From Hysterium pulicare CBS 123377 (lineage: Eukaryota; Ascomycota; Dothideomycetes; Hysteriales; Hysteriaceae), in assembly GCA_000467715.1 (NCBI GenBank), contig AJFK01000061.1, forward strand, positions 96,729 through 160,728: a stretch of 64,000 nucleotides of DNA, in the 5' to 3' direction. Position 1 is the stretch's first letter. Every line of letters begins with the position of its first letter. Positions 23,918-35,900 of the stretch are shown piece by piece. The translations under genes and the position numbers were made by a program. The notes under the pieces are model-generated. The model was not told the DNA's origin. It saw only the letters and a list, made by a program, of their open reading frames with translations, and did not search any database.

Positions 23918-26023
23918 ATGTCGGATCCTGCTTTATCCTCTTCCGCAAGTCATCTTTGTGCAACCTGCGGCTCCATCGACTTTGAGCAGCTCATCAAAAC
24001 CTGCGAGGGAGGTTATGATCTCGGACATGTCGCGGAAATCTTCCAGAAATCCTATTGCTCGTTTTGCAGACTTGTCACTAGCACGTTGAAAGAACGATGG
24101 GATGAGGGCGGCTATGCGCGTAACAAGAACGACTTCAAAACCAACCCGCTGTTAGTTGGCCGCGTCCAATTGACCGCAAATGGGAGGACCACGTGGCGGA
24201 AGGATCGAGATAGCGACTTCCAACTCACAGTACCGCTGCCTGTTGAGCCATTGGGTGCTGGGCCGGACCAACCGCTTATTGGGTATATATACATCGCTTC
24301 CGAAGATGTGCAACGCTTAGGACTCGTCAGTCAATATAACGGCCGTATTATCAAAGACTCTGTGAATCCTAGCTTGATTCGGTCATGGTTGGACAACTGC
24401 GATAGTCAACATAGAGAGTTCTGCCTTGTTGATCCTGTAAAGTCGAGTCGGCTACCCCGGAGCTTCAGAGTCATTAATGTCGTGGGCGGAAGGCTCGTGT
24501 CACCTCCACTGGGATGCCATTATCTGGCTTTAAGCTACGTCTGGGGCCGAGCGAACATAGTGCAAACGTCGATGTCGAATCTCTCTTCACTAGAGCGTGA
24601 GGGAGCGCTCTTCCATCAATATCAGCTACCTAAAGTGATAACCACCGCCATGAAACTCGTATCCGATACCCAAGAGAGATATCTTTGGGTAGACGCACTC
24701 TGCATTGTGCAGGACAGTCCGGAAGAGAAGCATGATCAGATCAATCACATGGACGCTATCTATCAAGGCGCATACGCTACAATTATTGCTGTAGCGGGAA
24801 CAGACGCAAGTGCGGGTCTTCCTGGGGTAGGGAATACATCTCGTACCCCAACGCAGACGGCGGAGTTAGTCATGGGAATGAGGCTTGTCGCGCAGTGCCC
24901 ACAGTTGAGTCAGATTTTGGAGCAATCACAATGGGACACTAGGGCATGGACGTATCAGGAACGATTACTCTCGCCGCGTCGGATCTACTTCTCCCCGTCA
25001 GAGGTTTTCTTCGAATGCCAGCAAGATCTTCTATGTGAATCTTTTGAAGGACAAATTAGCGACAACTTCTTGCTTGATCCACTCCAGATGGCTCATATCG
25101 TGTCCGGAGCGGGAAAGCGACCAAGCTACTACACTCCCGATGCCCTCGAAACGTTCAATACGTTTAGTCGATCCATCCAGCAATATTCTGAGAAGAACTT
25201 GTCATATCACTCCGACATACTAAACGCATTTGCCGGAGTCTCGGCGCTCTGGGAAAGCACATTCCAATGGAAACTTACTCAAGGTTTCCCCCAGACTTTC
25301 TTCCATTACGGCTTACTTTGGCAACCAAAAGGCCGCATTCAACGCCGCGCGATAACAACACAAGAAGGAAAGACGACCTACCCTTTTTCCAGCTGGTCGT
25401 GGACCGGATGGGTTGGCCCCGTCGCCTATAAACGCATCGAAACACCCGCTCTCTTCCACTCAGAAGTAGATAAGTTCGAAATTGAACGCAACTCATCACT
25501 CCCCGACGTTCTCAAGTTCTCGACGTCTTCTGCCGAGTTCGCAATTTCGCCAACAAATGGATTAGTGTACGAAGCAAGCGAGTATTACTCTACAACCGAA
25601 TTCTATTTCACCATCCACGATACCAACGGCCATCAATGCGGGATCACCTCTATTCAATTGCCTTCATTCGCCGATAATACCTCCCCCGTCACCTTTACAT
25701 GTCTTCTCCTCTCCCGCGCACGCGATCCCGATGGTTCAGACCTTTCGCAGTACGCGCGACGCTGCAAAAACGTCAAAGTGCAATCCGAGGTAGATTATCT
25801 GGAGATGCTAGAGAAGGATGCAGTGGATATGGAATGGCCTGCAAGAATGACGGCTGGAGAGTTTGATTATGAGGTTTATGAAAGTAGGTTGTGGTGTTTG
25901 ATGTATGTGATGGTCGTTGTGAGGGAGGGCGAGTTTTGGAGGAGGGTGGGTGTGGGGGTGGTGCATGAGGATGCTTGGGAGGCGGGTGTGGTGGAAAGAG
26001 TCATAGTGGCTAGGGTGATTTGA
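23918..26023 (+). CDS. HET-domain protein (heterokaryon incompatibility type), copy 1
   Basis: Single exon, 701 aa. The HET domain (PF06985) lies at about residues 195-360: HYLALSYVWGRAN, LPKVITTAMKLV, RYLWVDALCIVQDSPEEKHDQINHMDAIYQGAYATIIAVAGTD-type core, then WDTRAWTYQERLLSPRRIYFS. HET proteins trigger cell death or restrict fusion after non-self recognition, and many paralogues have no known trigger. Before it, residues 10-50 hold two CxxC pairs (CATC and CSFC), a possible metal-binding module also present in the second HET protein of this window. The C-terminal 300 residues carry the usual SWSWTGWVG stretch but no recognisable NACHT, ankyrin or WD repeats, so a sensor domain is not identified. 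The start at 23918 has no competing upstream ATG in frame. Confidence 0.93.
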   Translation: MSDPALSSSASHLCATCGSIDFEQLIKTCEGGYDLGHVAEIFQKSYCSFCRLVTSTLKERWDEGGYARNKNDFKTNPLLVGRVQLTANGRTTWRKDRDSDFQLTVPLPVEPLGAGPDQPLIGYIYIASEDVQRLGLVSQYNGRIIKDSVNPSLIRSWLDNCDSQHREFCLVDPVKSSRLPRSFRVINVVGGRLVSPPLGCHYLALSYVWGRANIVQTSMSNLSSLEREGALFHQYQLPKVITTAMKLVSDTQERYLWVDALCIVQDSPEEKHDQINHMDAIYQGAYATIIAVAGTDASAGLPGVGNTSRTPTQTAELVMGMRLVAQCPQLSQILEQSQWDTRAWTYQERLLSPRRIYFSPSEVFFECQQDLLCESFEGQISDNFLLDPLQMAHIVSGAGKRPSYYTPDALETFNTFSRSIQQYSEKNLSYHSDILNAFAGVSALWESTFQWKLTQGFPQTFFHYGLLWQPKGRIQRRAITTQEGKTTYPFSSWSWTGWVGPVAYKRIETPALFHSEVDKFEIERNSSLPDVLKFSTSSAEFAISPTNGLVYEASEYYSTTEFYFTIHDTNGHQCGITSIQLPSFADNTSPVTFTCLLLSRARDPDGSDLSQYARRCKNVKVQSEVDYLEMLEKDAVDMEWPARMTAGEFDYEVYESRLWCLMYVMVVVREGEFWRRVGVGVVHEDAWEAGVVERVIVARVI

Positions 26024-26906
26024 AAGAAGCACATATCTTTGGCACGGAGTAACTGGAGTTTTCGTTGTTGAGTAGAGGATCAAGTATAGATAGCACTGTG
26101 GCGCTAAACCGAAATTTTGTCTGAGGAAGAAGCCAATACCGAAATGCTGCATCACAACGTCCTGCACAACTATGCGGCTGAGCTTTGATCAACACACTTC
26201 TGCAAGCCATCTAGACCATCATCCGCCTTCAGATGGCGCTTGCTGGACCATGTGCACAGGCCCCGATATCTCTTTGCCTAATTTTCCACCCCAAGTACCC
26301 CAATTCGGCTAAACCTGTCGCGCTCACGAGTTCTCCATAGATTGCTCTCCGGCTGCCATGCTTGGGCTTGGAGGCACTTTCGTCAATCTCATCGTTCAAA
26401 TCAGAAGTGATCGCGAACGAATACGGGTCCGGCAGAGCGAAGAATACGTTGTTGCAGGATCGGGTGAGTAATGATGATCCGTACAATGGACATAGGGAAT
26501 TATTGCTTGAGAGTAAACGATGATGGGCTGGGTTGGCTTCTGACGCGTATACTCGGTGGTATTGTGTACATATATCAATGTACGTTGTATAACTGTGAAC
26601 CACCCGATCAAAGTGCCAAAATTGAAACTGAAAGTTACTTCTCTCTAAGATGTGAACTTTGCGTAAGATTGTTGTGACTAACTCCCAGCTGAAGACTATC
26701 TTCGAAAAAGCTTCAGTGAGGTATTTCGACTTTTCATTTTGCCATGTTGGTTCTTCAAAGTTACATCGATAGAATCTATGAGAATTGAACTAAGCTCAAA
26801 GTCGTTAAACCTTGCTACACTGCCCCTCAACCTCACCTCAACTCTTATCTCCTTTCCACCCTCTTACCTTTGGTATTCAAAGACTGTAAATAAGTCAACG
26901 GTCGAC
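26024..26906. other. Intergenic between HET and F-box genes
   Basis: No supported gene. A 124-codon minus-strand frame (26229-26603) was considered and rejected for lack of any domain or partner exon. Confidence 0.45.
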
Positions 26907-28439
26907 ATGGCGAGAAGTTATGATCTAAGAAGCTCGCGTCGCTCTCCCACACCCGCACAAGACCCAGAGTGCCCGCATGTTTCACCGATCAAGCGCGTTC
27001 ATCTTCTCGACCTTCCTAATGAGCTTCTGCTAATGATCATTTCGTCTCTTGGCGACCGTGGAGATGAATTCGCTTTCGCGCTGGCAATAAGCCATATCGC
27101 CTTCTTACAACCACAACTGTATGCCGACATATGCCTCGACAACTACCAAGCCGCTGACAACATCAACTACCTTCTGTGTCAACTACATGATTATCCAACA
27201 CTAGCAGGCAAGATTAGGAGTGTATCATGTTCTCCTTCGAACGCCTATCAACGGCCAAGCCTTCCTTTCTGAGCGACCGCAGAAAATTGTGCAGCTAGTG
27301 AAGAGGGTGAACCTTGGATCGGAAATGAAGATTTCGAATGACCTTTTCTGGCGCAATTACGAGATGAAAGTGGCCCTCCTACTGGCTGCTGCTCCCAATT
27401 TCCAGAAGGTTCAGTTCGAATTCCGTAAACCCATCACCCGCTACTTCAAAACTCTATCGAAGTCGTTGATACCGATATTCGCAAGATTTCGAGCAGATAA
27501 TCATGCATGCTGAATGTTGCAATCGTGGTAAGAGAAAACCCGATAGGCCTCGATGAAGGCTATGCAGAACTCCTTTCGTCTATTCTTCAGGCAGGATCTA
27601 TAGGAACATTATGCCTAGAAGGGGCCGGGCAGCATCTTATTTCTGGGACGTGGAAGGTTCCAGCACAGACGGCAAACGTCGAAAGCCTGGAGATTCATCA
27701 TTTGCGCGTTCGTCCCACCTTCATCTGTGGCCTGCTTTGTTCGATGAGTGGACTCAAGTCTTTCTCATGCATGATCGCCGTTCCCCTGGCCTCTTGGAGT
27801 TCAGGTTTTCGAATGTTCAATCCTCCTCTGTCAGTTCATAAAGACACCCTTGAAAACCTCGACCTTCTTATTAGACACGACTATACGGATATTGGATTGC
27901 CTCTTGCATTGGAAGCTCTTGGATCTTTAAAGCATTTTACAAATCTAAAGAACCTTTACACCTACAGCCACATACTCTTTCGCGATGATCCAGAGCCTGA
28001 CAGCGACGACGAAAGGGAGAGCGAAAGCGAAAGCGACAACAGTTGCTTGCCGATCGGTTCCGACTCGAGCAGTGGAGGAAAGGGCGAAACGAATAAGCCT
28101 TCTAGGAGTGAGGAAGCTGCGCAATTTCTTCCTGAAACACACGAAGAAACAAGTTCAAAGGAGGCTTTATCTTTGATGGACATACTGCCAGCATCACTAC
28201 ATACTCTAGCGTTGAATACCCGCTACTCATGGAATGCAGAGCCGCTGCTTGACTTTGCACGTCAATTGCGTGACTGTAAAGACGAAGCCTTTCCGAAACT
28301 TCGCCGTATTAGGGGAGATGAGTTGTCATGGGATCATCCAGCTGAATCACTGGATTTGACGCTTACGGAGGTGCAACAGTTCAAAGACACTCTCCGACAA
28401 GTTGGAGTTACTTTTGACAATGGCATGAAGCGGGAGTAG
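26907..28439 (+). pseudogene. F-box protein gene with two frame breaks
   Basis: Starts at ATG 26907 (MARSYDLRSSRRSPTP) with a basic, Pro/Ser-rich leader, then an F-box (VHLLDLPNELLLMIISSLG, about residues 33-75) of the type that recruits SKP1-cullin ligases. The frame is lost between about 27230 and 27265, resumes one frame over (FLSERPQKIVQLVKRV ... AAAPNFQKVQFEF), and is lost again between about 27440 and 27506 before returning to the first frame for a 300-codon C-terminal part. That part looks like degenerate leucine-rich repeats (LLCSMSGLKSF, DTLENLDLLIRHD, LKHFTNLKNLYTY) plus an acidic Asp/Glu/Ser stretch near 27990-28080. Very short introns could explain the breaks (a possible 40-nt GT...AG near 27221-27260), but they would be unusually small, so decay or sequence error is favoured. 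Confidence 0.65.
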
Positions 28440-29017
28440 CAATTAGGAACCAGCGATTCTTTCAGTTGTCCGTTCCGGGTTTTTTCAAGAGGAAGAGATA
28501 AGGCGCTGTCGATCTTTGACACCCGTCTCATATCGAAGGCCTCGGAATTTTACCTTTGATTTGTCGCCTGGAACTGAATACCACTCAAATTATTACAATT
28601 CATGATCAGAGTTGAGTTGAAGGAAGTGGTTGGACAATAGCGCTTGTGAGAAAGCATAGACTACGTAAATAGCTACAGCGCATACTAGCCTACCCGATCT
28701 TGTCTCTAATACTCTACTGGCCTAAGGCTCTCCCGCGCTGGCTTCCTGAGCTTCGGCCACTCAACGTTCACGGCCGAAGTCCGATGCGCTAGCGTTAATA
28801 ATTGACCCGCTTTACGCACGAAGCGTACAAGACGTCGAATACAAATACCTCCATTATTCCTCGATAATACTAAAGATACTTCCAAGTTTAGAACCACTTT
28901 GAAACTGTTATACGATTCCAGAACTATAAAGTAACCCATTTCGTTTGACTAAACCACCAACGACGCGTCACTCACCTCTAAGAAAGTCCACAGCCCAGCA
29001 CCGAATCGTCTACAAAC
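28440..29017. other. Intergenic
   Basis: 3' flank of the F-box gene and promoter of the DUF1772 gene. Nothing else seen. Confidence 0.5.
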
Positions 29018-29572
29018 ATGTCAAACCTCACACCAATCCTCCAGACAACTTCAATACTCGCCGCAGCTCTGGCAGCCGGTAATCCCATCCCATCCCGTCT
29101 CCATCTCCTCTCACCAGCTAACAAAAACCCCCCAGGCACAAACCTTTCCACCACTATAATCGCGCTTCCGGCCCTCCTACAATCTCCACCCAAACTCCTC
29201 TCCACCCAATGGCTAGAACTCTACAACCGAGGCATCTTCCCCGTAGTTTCGCTCGCCATGGGTTCAGCAGCTGGATTCGCGGGGTTAGCGTGGAGCGCAT
29301 CGGGAAGCGACGACGAACGGGTCTGGTGGTATGGGGCTGCGGCGATAGCGAGTTTCAGCTTGGCGCCGTATACGAGGCTTTTGATGTGGGGGAATATTGG
29401 GGAGTTGACGCGGCGAGCTGGTCCAAATGCTGATGGGGATGAGAAGGGGAAGGGGGAGGGGGCGAAGGAATCAACGCATGAGTTGGTGAGGATATGGGGG
29501 AGGTGGAATTTTGTTAGGGGGTTGTTGCCTTTGGTGGCGGCTGGTTTGGGGTTATGGGCTAGTGTTAATTGA
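29018..29572 (+). CDS. DUF1772 (anthrone oxygenase-like) membrane protein
   Basis: Single exon, 184 aa. Four hydrophobic segments are spread through the protein: ILAAALAAG near the N-terminus, FPVVSLAMGSAAGFAGLAW, WWYGAAAIASFSLAPYTRLLM and WNFVRGLLPLVAAGLGLWA. The closing WNxVRGLLPL motif followed by a small-residue helix is typical of the DUF1772 family. That family includes cofactor-free anthrone oxygenases of aromatic polyketide pathways, but also many proteins outside any cluster. Here no non-reducing PKS is adjacent; the PKS at 8.6 kb is of the highly reducing type and so is an unlikely partner. A Gly/Lys/Glu-rich loop before the last helix is probably cytosolic. Family call is good; anthrone oxidation is not supported by context. 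Confidence 0.75.
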   Translation: MSNLTPILQTTSILAAALAAGNPIPSRLHLLSPANKNPPGTNLSTTIIALPALLQSPPKLLSTQWLELYNRGIFPVVSLAMGSAAGFAGLAWSASGSDDERVWWYGAAAIASFSLAPYTRLLMWGNIGELTRRAGPNADGDEKGKGEGAKESTHELVRIWGRWNFVRGLLPLVAAGLGLWASVN

Positions 29573-30347
29573 GGTAGAGTGGGCTGAAAGTATGGTGGCA
29601 AGCGTTGAAGCTGTATTCATAAGACTGCTAATGGAAAGGATGAAGCGATAAAATGAAGTACATGGTTGAAGCCATTATCAATATGAAAGATAGTTCTGGC
29701 CAAAATCATAAGCGTTCAAGACTGAATCGAGTTATGAGGATAGGAATGAGGACTGAGAGAAGTCCAGCAGACACCTTCATAATGGTTGTTCAATAATACA
29801 GTGATATATTTATCATGGAAATGAACCCCCTGTTTGCTACTAATCCATAAACGGCGATTTGCTTAGCAGTCTGCAAAAGCTGAAGAGCAAATTGCATGAT
29901 CCTTTCCAAAAACCAATCTGGAAAATATCACGGAGAGTGTCATTAGGCTATGCTTCACGTCGAGGAAACGGAAAAAGGAGGAGAATTAATATTGAAAGCG
30001 GAGGAATGGTGGCATTCAAAGTGCTTGAAATCCAAACGGACGCATTCCGCGTTACATAAGCAGCTGATCACGTAAGCCGCGGCCCCACGAAATCTTTCAC
30101 ACCGAGAGGCATGACGGAAACAAAGCGCTCCCTTTACTTGCTTCAATAATACACCCAATTGATTTTTCATCTATCCTAAATTCATCACTAAGCCCGCATA
30201 GTAGCAGCCGTATTCCTCTACCAAGCACCCTCCCCGACTATGGACCGTCTACCAACCAACCCTCCGGCTTCCGCATCTCCATGCTACCGGCTATATAGCG
30301 GGTCTATATCACTTACACCATGATTTCTAATTCATCAATAACCATCT
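29573..30347. other. Intergenic
   Basis: No gene recognised. Short open frames on both strands near 29.9-30.2 kb lack features. Confidence 0.5.
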
Positions 30348-31301
30348 ATGTGGCGGACCTTGATTTTCGGTCTTGTCGCGGCTATACTGGTAGCATATCT
30401 ACAGTCGCAAGTGCCGACAGTAGTGTCGACCCAGTTTGGCTCCACATCATCATACGCCGCCGCCGAAATGTGGAAAAGTACTTTACAAATCCTGAGGGCG
30501 CCAATTCTCTATAAAACCACTAGGCCCGCTGCATCGTCTTTCCTCAAGACCCCAATTCTCCCATCTACAGCTTCACACCCCGCAACAGCAAGATCGTTCT
30601 CTGCCACACCCAAAATGGCCGACTCCAAATCCTTCATGCAAGCTGTCAAGGACCGTCGCACTATCTATGCGCTTAACAACAAAGCTCCCATCTCCGACGA
30701 TGCCATCGTCGCCCTTGTGAAAGACGCCATCCTCCACGTCCCCAGTTCCTTCAACTCGCAATCCACGCGCATAGTCGTGCTCCTCAAGAAAGACCACGAG
30801 GAATTCTGGGACCTGACCAAGGAGATTCTGAAGCCCATGGTTCCAGAGGGTGCGTTCGAGGGCACGAGCAAGAAACTGGATGGATTCAAGGCGGGGTACG
30901 GAACCGTAAGTTATTTCCCCTACCCAGATACAGAACGCTCTTGTGCGGTGGATTTAGGCTAATTGAGTGGCATGTAATAGATCCTCTTCTTCGAAGACAT
31001 CGAACCTGTGCAAGCCCTCCAAAAGGCATACACTCTCTACGCACAGCACTTCCCAGATTGGTCCGAGCACACAAATGCCATGCACCAGTTTATGCTCTGG
31101 TGTGCACTCGAGGCCGAGGGCTTCGGCGCGAACTTGCAGCATTATAACCCGGTTGTCGATCAGGCGGTTAAGAACAAATGGGATGTCCCGCATACCTGGA
31201 ACTTGAGGAGTCAGTTGGTGTTTGGTGGAGTTGCAGCCGAGGCGGGCGACAAGGAGTTTGAGCCTGTGGAGGGGAAGAGGTTGTTTGTCCATGGAAAGTA
31301 G
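30348..31301 (+). CDS. Nitroreductase family protein (FRM2/HBN1-like)
   Basis: FMN-dependent oxidoreductase fold of the fungal nitroreductase type related to yeast Frm2/Hbn1, which act in redox and fatty-acid-related responses. Two exons (30348-30905, 30981-31301). The catalytic core starts at an internal Met (30615, MADSKSFMQAV) and is 203 aa: DRRTIYALNNKAPISDDAIVALV (FMN phosphate-binding Arg pair), HVPSSFNSQSTRIVVLL, AGYGTILFFEDIEPV, HTNAMHQFMLWCALEAEGFGANLQHYNP, and a C-terminal VFGGVAAEAGDKEFEPVEGKRLFV. From the upstream ATG at 30348 the protein is 292 aa, with an 89-residue extension rich in Ser, Ala and Arg ending in RSFSATPK, which looks like a mitochondrial targeting sequence. Both starts may be used; I list the longer. 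Substrate unknown. Confidence 0.9.
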
Positions 31302-31548
31302 AGGGCAAAGGATCAGTCCAATTGGTGGGTGAACAGGGAGAGGATGGGAGAGAATAGTTGAGGCTTTTGTTGTTTATACCAGCATTCAATGCACGCAGAG
31401 AAATTTCGCGTTCGGGTACAGCTGCTCTCCTACAGTGACGTTGCTTTGACCCAGTAATATCTCATCGCACATCTCGAAAAACATTCCGAGCTGCTGGACG
31501 CCTTGCGCTAATGCATCAAGAAATAGTGGAAGAGAGGTGCGTGCTTAT

Positions 31549-32461
31549 TTAAGCATTGGGGAAGTATTTCGAATTAAACTCATCTACAATCGTTCGAGCT
31601 GCCTTGACAATCTCCACACAGCCCGGCGAATCGGAGTGACAGCATAAAGAGATGTGATGGTCACCCAACGGTAGATGTATTTCCTCACCCGTCACCGCTG
31701 TGACGGATGCATTCTCGACCTGCGTTCGTACATGCTTCTTCGTCTCGTCTGGATGCCATGGCCTGTCGCACAAAGTCAGCACACCAACGCCCACACGATT
31801 CTAATAGTGTAGTACTCACTTCTTCTTCCGATCAATAACAAGCGTCTTATCAGCATTATACTTCACATCCCCATAAATCTCCGCGACAAACGGCAATCCC
31901 ATCTCCTTCGCAACCTCCTCATGTATGGTACCCGCAAGCCCAAACACCGTCGTTCCCTTCGGCACCCCCTCATAAACCGCCCTACAGATCTCCTTATCTC
32001 GATACATCATCCCGTATAATATCCCATGCGGCTTGACGTGGTGCAATGGTACGCCTTCGGCATCCAAGAAGCCTTTCAAGGCCCCGACCTGGTAGCGCAC
32101 GGCGGCGGTCAATTCTTCGGGTGACATTTTTATCTCGCGGCGGCCGAAGCCTTGGATGTCGGGGAGGCCGGGGTGGGCGCCTATGGCTATGTTGTGGGCT
32201 TTGCAGGTGAGGACGGTTTGTTGCATGATCAAGGGGTCCCTTTCAAGAGAGCAACATATTAGCTAGGGGTTCAGGACAATGGGAGAGGCAAGGAGGATTA
32301 ATTGAGTTGAGTTTGGAATGGACATACCCAGCATGGAACCCACAAGCTACATTGGCATGATCGATGAGCGGGATCAATTCATCATCTGGACCGCATTTGA
32401 AGTTGCCGTAGCCTTCTCCCAAATCAACGTTGATCTTGACGGGATGCTTGATCGCTGGCAT
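31549..32461 (-). CDS. pxpA: LamB/YcsF family, PxpA-like 5-oxoprolinase subunit A
   Basis: Three minus-strand exons (32461-32328, 32239-31820, 31762-31549) give 255 aa with all junctions in frame. Family motifs in order: [33 protein letters not shown], the [13 protein letters not shown] loop, [18 protein letters not shown] and [18 protein letters not shown], with conserved Asp and His residues of the TIM-barrel-like YcsF fold. Bacterial PxpA works with PxpB (KipI) and PxpC (KipA) to hydrolyse 5-oxoproline to glutamate with ATP. Here the KipA and KipI domains lie in the divergent gene starting 481 bp away, which strongly supports a shared function and a shared promoter. The ATG at 32461 gives the N-terminus typical of the family. 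In vivo substrate is inferred. Confidence 0.92.
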
Positions 32462-32942
32462 CGTGACGTTCCTCGGAAATTCAGTCAAGCCCTGTCAACT
32501 CTCTCGACTTCGAATCTTGAAGATGCTCGGGGTTGGTGGATACTGTCATTATCAACCTCCATGGCGTTTCAGTGATGACGATGGTTCGAAGCTGTTATCA
32601 TGCCAACCCCTCACCCAACCCTCCCCACTCTCCAGGAACCCTGACCCGGCGGTACGGCTGACGTCTTCTAGAATCCTGTTGCGGCAGTTCCATCCTAGAA
32701 TCGGCCTGTATCCGGTAAATACGAGTGTTGATCATGTCGAATGCCGGTCTTGAGTGGATCACGCCGTTGGAGGGGTGTAGCTAGATAATGAGGTAGGCGG
32801 CAGATAGGGCAGGTGTCGGGGATTAAGATAGGCCAGTGGCTCGCTGTACGGCATGCCGAAGCTACAGTCCTACAGCCTTTTGAGGGCATTGAGAGTGTTG
32901 AACAAGAATTGAGCAATTGATGAGATCGATGTAGTGAGAATG
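32462..32942. promoter_or_regulatory. Shared divergent promoter, PxpA-like and carboxylase genes
   Basis: 481 bp between the two start codons of divergent, functionally matched genes. No gene lies within. Co-regulation is inferred from layout; I did not identify a specific operator. Confidence 0.5.
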
Positions 32943-35900
32943 ATGGAAAAGCTGAAGACGCTCTTGATCGCGAACCGAGGCGAGATTGCGGTTGGTCATA
33001 GCTTCTCTATCGCGCTTCTTCCTTCGAATTCCTAGCTTCAAACTCACATTGCACAGGTTCGAATTATCAGAACTGCAAAGGAGCTCAATCTCAAAACCAT
33101 CGCAATCTATTCAGAAGCTGATGCGGCTTCTAAACATGTCACAGCGGCTGATGAAGCGGTTCTGCTCTCTGGCAGCAACGCCACGGCCTACACCGACGAG
33201 ACTAACATCATTGAAGTAGCAAAAGAAAAGAAGGCTGATGCTATCATTCCCGGTTATGGATTCCTCTCGGAGAATGCCCATTTTGCAAGACTCGCGAAAG
33301 AGGCTGGGATAGTCTGGGTTGGACCTTCTCCTGAATCTATCGAGGCTTTCGGTATCAAACATGTGGCGCGTGAATTGGCCGAGAAGGCCAATGTGCCCAT
33401 CGTACCTGGTACGAAAGGTCTTGTTGAAAACGAAGATGAGGCTATCAAGTCCGCGAAAAGCCTCGGATTCCCCGTTATGTTGAAAGCAACCGGCGGAGGA
33501 GGAGGAATGGGTCTGATCACTTGTTCAAGCGAAGAGCAAGTACGAGAAGGTTTTAAAATGGTGCAATCGCGCGGAAAAACTCTTTTCAAGAACCCAGGCG
33601 TATTCATTGAACGGTACTATCCCGCAAGTCATCACATCGAAGTCCAAGTTTTCGGCAATGGACAAGGCCAAGCGATCCACTTCGGCGAAAGAGAATGTTC
33701 CATTCAGAGACGGCACCAGAAAGTTATTGAAGAGTGTCCGAGTCCATTTGTAACGAAACATCCGGAATTGAGGAAGAAGTTGGGAGAGGCAGCCGTCCAG
33801 CTTGCTGAGTCTATCCAATATGGTTCCGCCGGCACGATTGAGTACCTGGTGGATGACAAAACGGGCGATTTCTTCTTTCTTGAGATGAATACCAGACTTC
33901 AGGTTGAACATGGAATTACCGAGTTGTGTTATGGTGTCGATCTGGTGGAACTCATGCTAAAACAGGCGGATGCCGAGCTCGCAGGTAAAGGGGGCTTGGA
34001 AGGAGAGTATCTGAAGCAGATGCAGCCTGAGAAACCATCAGGCGCTGCTATTGAAGCTCGAATATATGCTGAGAACCCATTGAAAGACTATTCTCCCTCT
34101 CCGGGTCTCCTTCAGAAAGTTGAGTGGAAGGATGTCCCGGGAAGTCGCATTGATACCTGGGTCTTTACTGGTTCCAGAATTACTCCTAACTATGGTCAGT
34201 ATTCCCCAATAATCAAGAATCTCTCTAAGTACTGATGTGTTCATAGATCCATTGATTGCAAAGGCGATGATCCACTGCGATACCCGCGACGAGGCTTTAG
34301 CAGCTATGGGAGATCTCCTCTCCGGATCCACAATCTGCGGCCCACCCACAAATCTCGAGTTTCTAGCAGCGATTATGGAGGACTCCAAATTCAAGTCCGG
34401 AGACGCTTTGACAAGCTTTCTTGAGTCCTTTAAATTCTCTCCTCACGCGATAGATGTCATCTCAGCTGGTGCCTATACCCTCATTCAAGATCTTCCGGCT
34501 CGTCCTTCCGTAGGCAAGGGAATCCCTCATTCTGGACCCATGGATCCCGTGTCCTTCCAAGTTGCTAATATGCTTGTCGGCAATCCGCGAGGTAGGGAAG
34601 GATTAGAGATCACCCTCTCCGGGCCAGAACTTCGGTTTATCGGACCAGCTGTCGCGGCGCTATGCGGCGCTGCTATGGAATCAACCCTGGATGATAAGCC
34701 CTTCCCTATGTGGACAAGGGTAAAGATTGAAGCTGGACAAAAACTCAAGATCGGAAAGACGACTGCCGGAGGCTGTCGATCGTACCTTGCAGTTTATGGA
34801 GGATTCCCATCTGTGGCGGAGTATTTTGGATCAAAGAGTACTTCTCCGCTCGTTGCTATCGGAGGATATCAAGGCCGACAGCTTGCTCCGGGAGATCTTC
34901 TCCAAACAGTCGCCGAACTACCAAGTAAGGAGGATTCAATAGCTTTGCCAGAACGGCTCAGGCCCCCTTTCAGCAGCCACTGGGAGATCAAAGCAATGGT
35001 CGGTCCCCATGATGAAGGCTATCTCCTTCCTGAAGATATTGAGATGATTTACAGCACCGAATGGAAAGTTTCGCATAATGCTAGCAGAAGTGGAATTCGG
35101 CTTGTGGGACCTGTGCCGAAGTGGGCGAGGAAGGATGGAGGAGAAGGCGGCGCGCATCCTAGCAACTTGATCGAATACGGATACCCACTTGGGACTTTGA
35201 ATTGGACTGGCGATGATCCATGCATCTTCCCAATCGACTGCCCTAACTTTGGTGGCTTCGTGAGTTCGACGACAGTGATACGGGCGGAGTGGTGGAAGTT
35301 GGGTCAGATCAAGGCTGGGAATACGCTGAAGTATATCAGAGTTGGGTTGGAGGATGCGCTTAAAGAGAGGAAGCATCTGGACTACTTCTTGGACTCAGTC
35401 GAAAGAGCGATCAAGGCCAATGAAGGATTTGACGGCATCAAGGAGTTGCATCGACACGTGGACTACCATACCAACGATATTGGCAAAGCCATCGTGTGGG
35501 AGAAACCTGGCGATGGACACGTTCCATCTGTGCGATATCTTCAGGTGCGTTTTGTCATTCCACAGTCTCTAATGAACATGCTAACGAATTCCAGGGCGGT
35601 GACGACCATCTTCTTGTTGAATACGGCAATGAGAACTTCGATCTCAATCATCGCTGCCGCGTAACAGCTCTCGAAAACGCCCTCCAGTCCTCCTCCACGC
35701 CCTCCAACATTAAATCAAACCTAACCAATACAGTCGGCTGCTGCGCGTCCCTGATGATCTTTTACAATGGCGCTAAACTACCACGCACCGACCTCATCTC
35801 CCATCTTCAACACCTCGAAACCCAACTCGGCGATCTAAGGGCCGCAAAAATGCCTTGTCGAAGATTCAAACTACCAATCACATTCGAGAGCAAAGCCCAA

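Noticed and set aside
26229-26603. 124-codon minus-strand open frame
   Set aside because: No domain, no signal peptide, no paired exon; composition does not look conserved.
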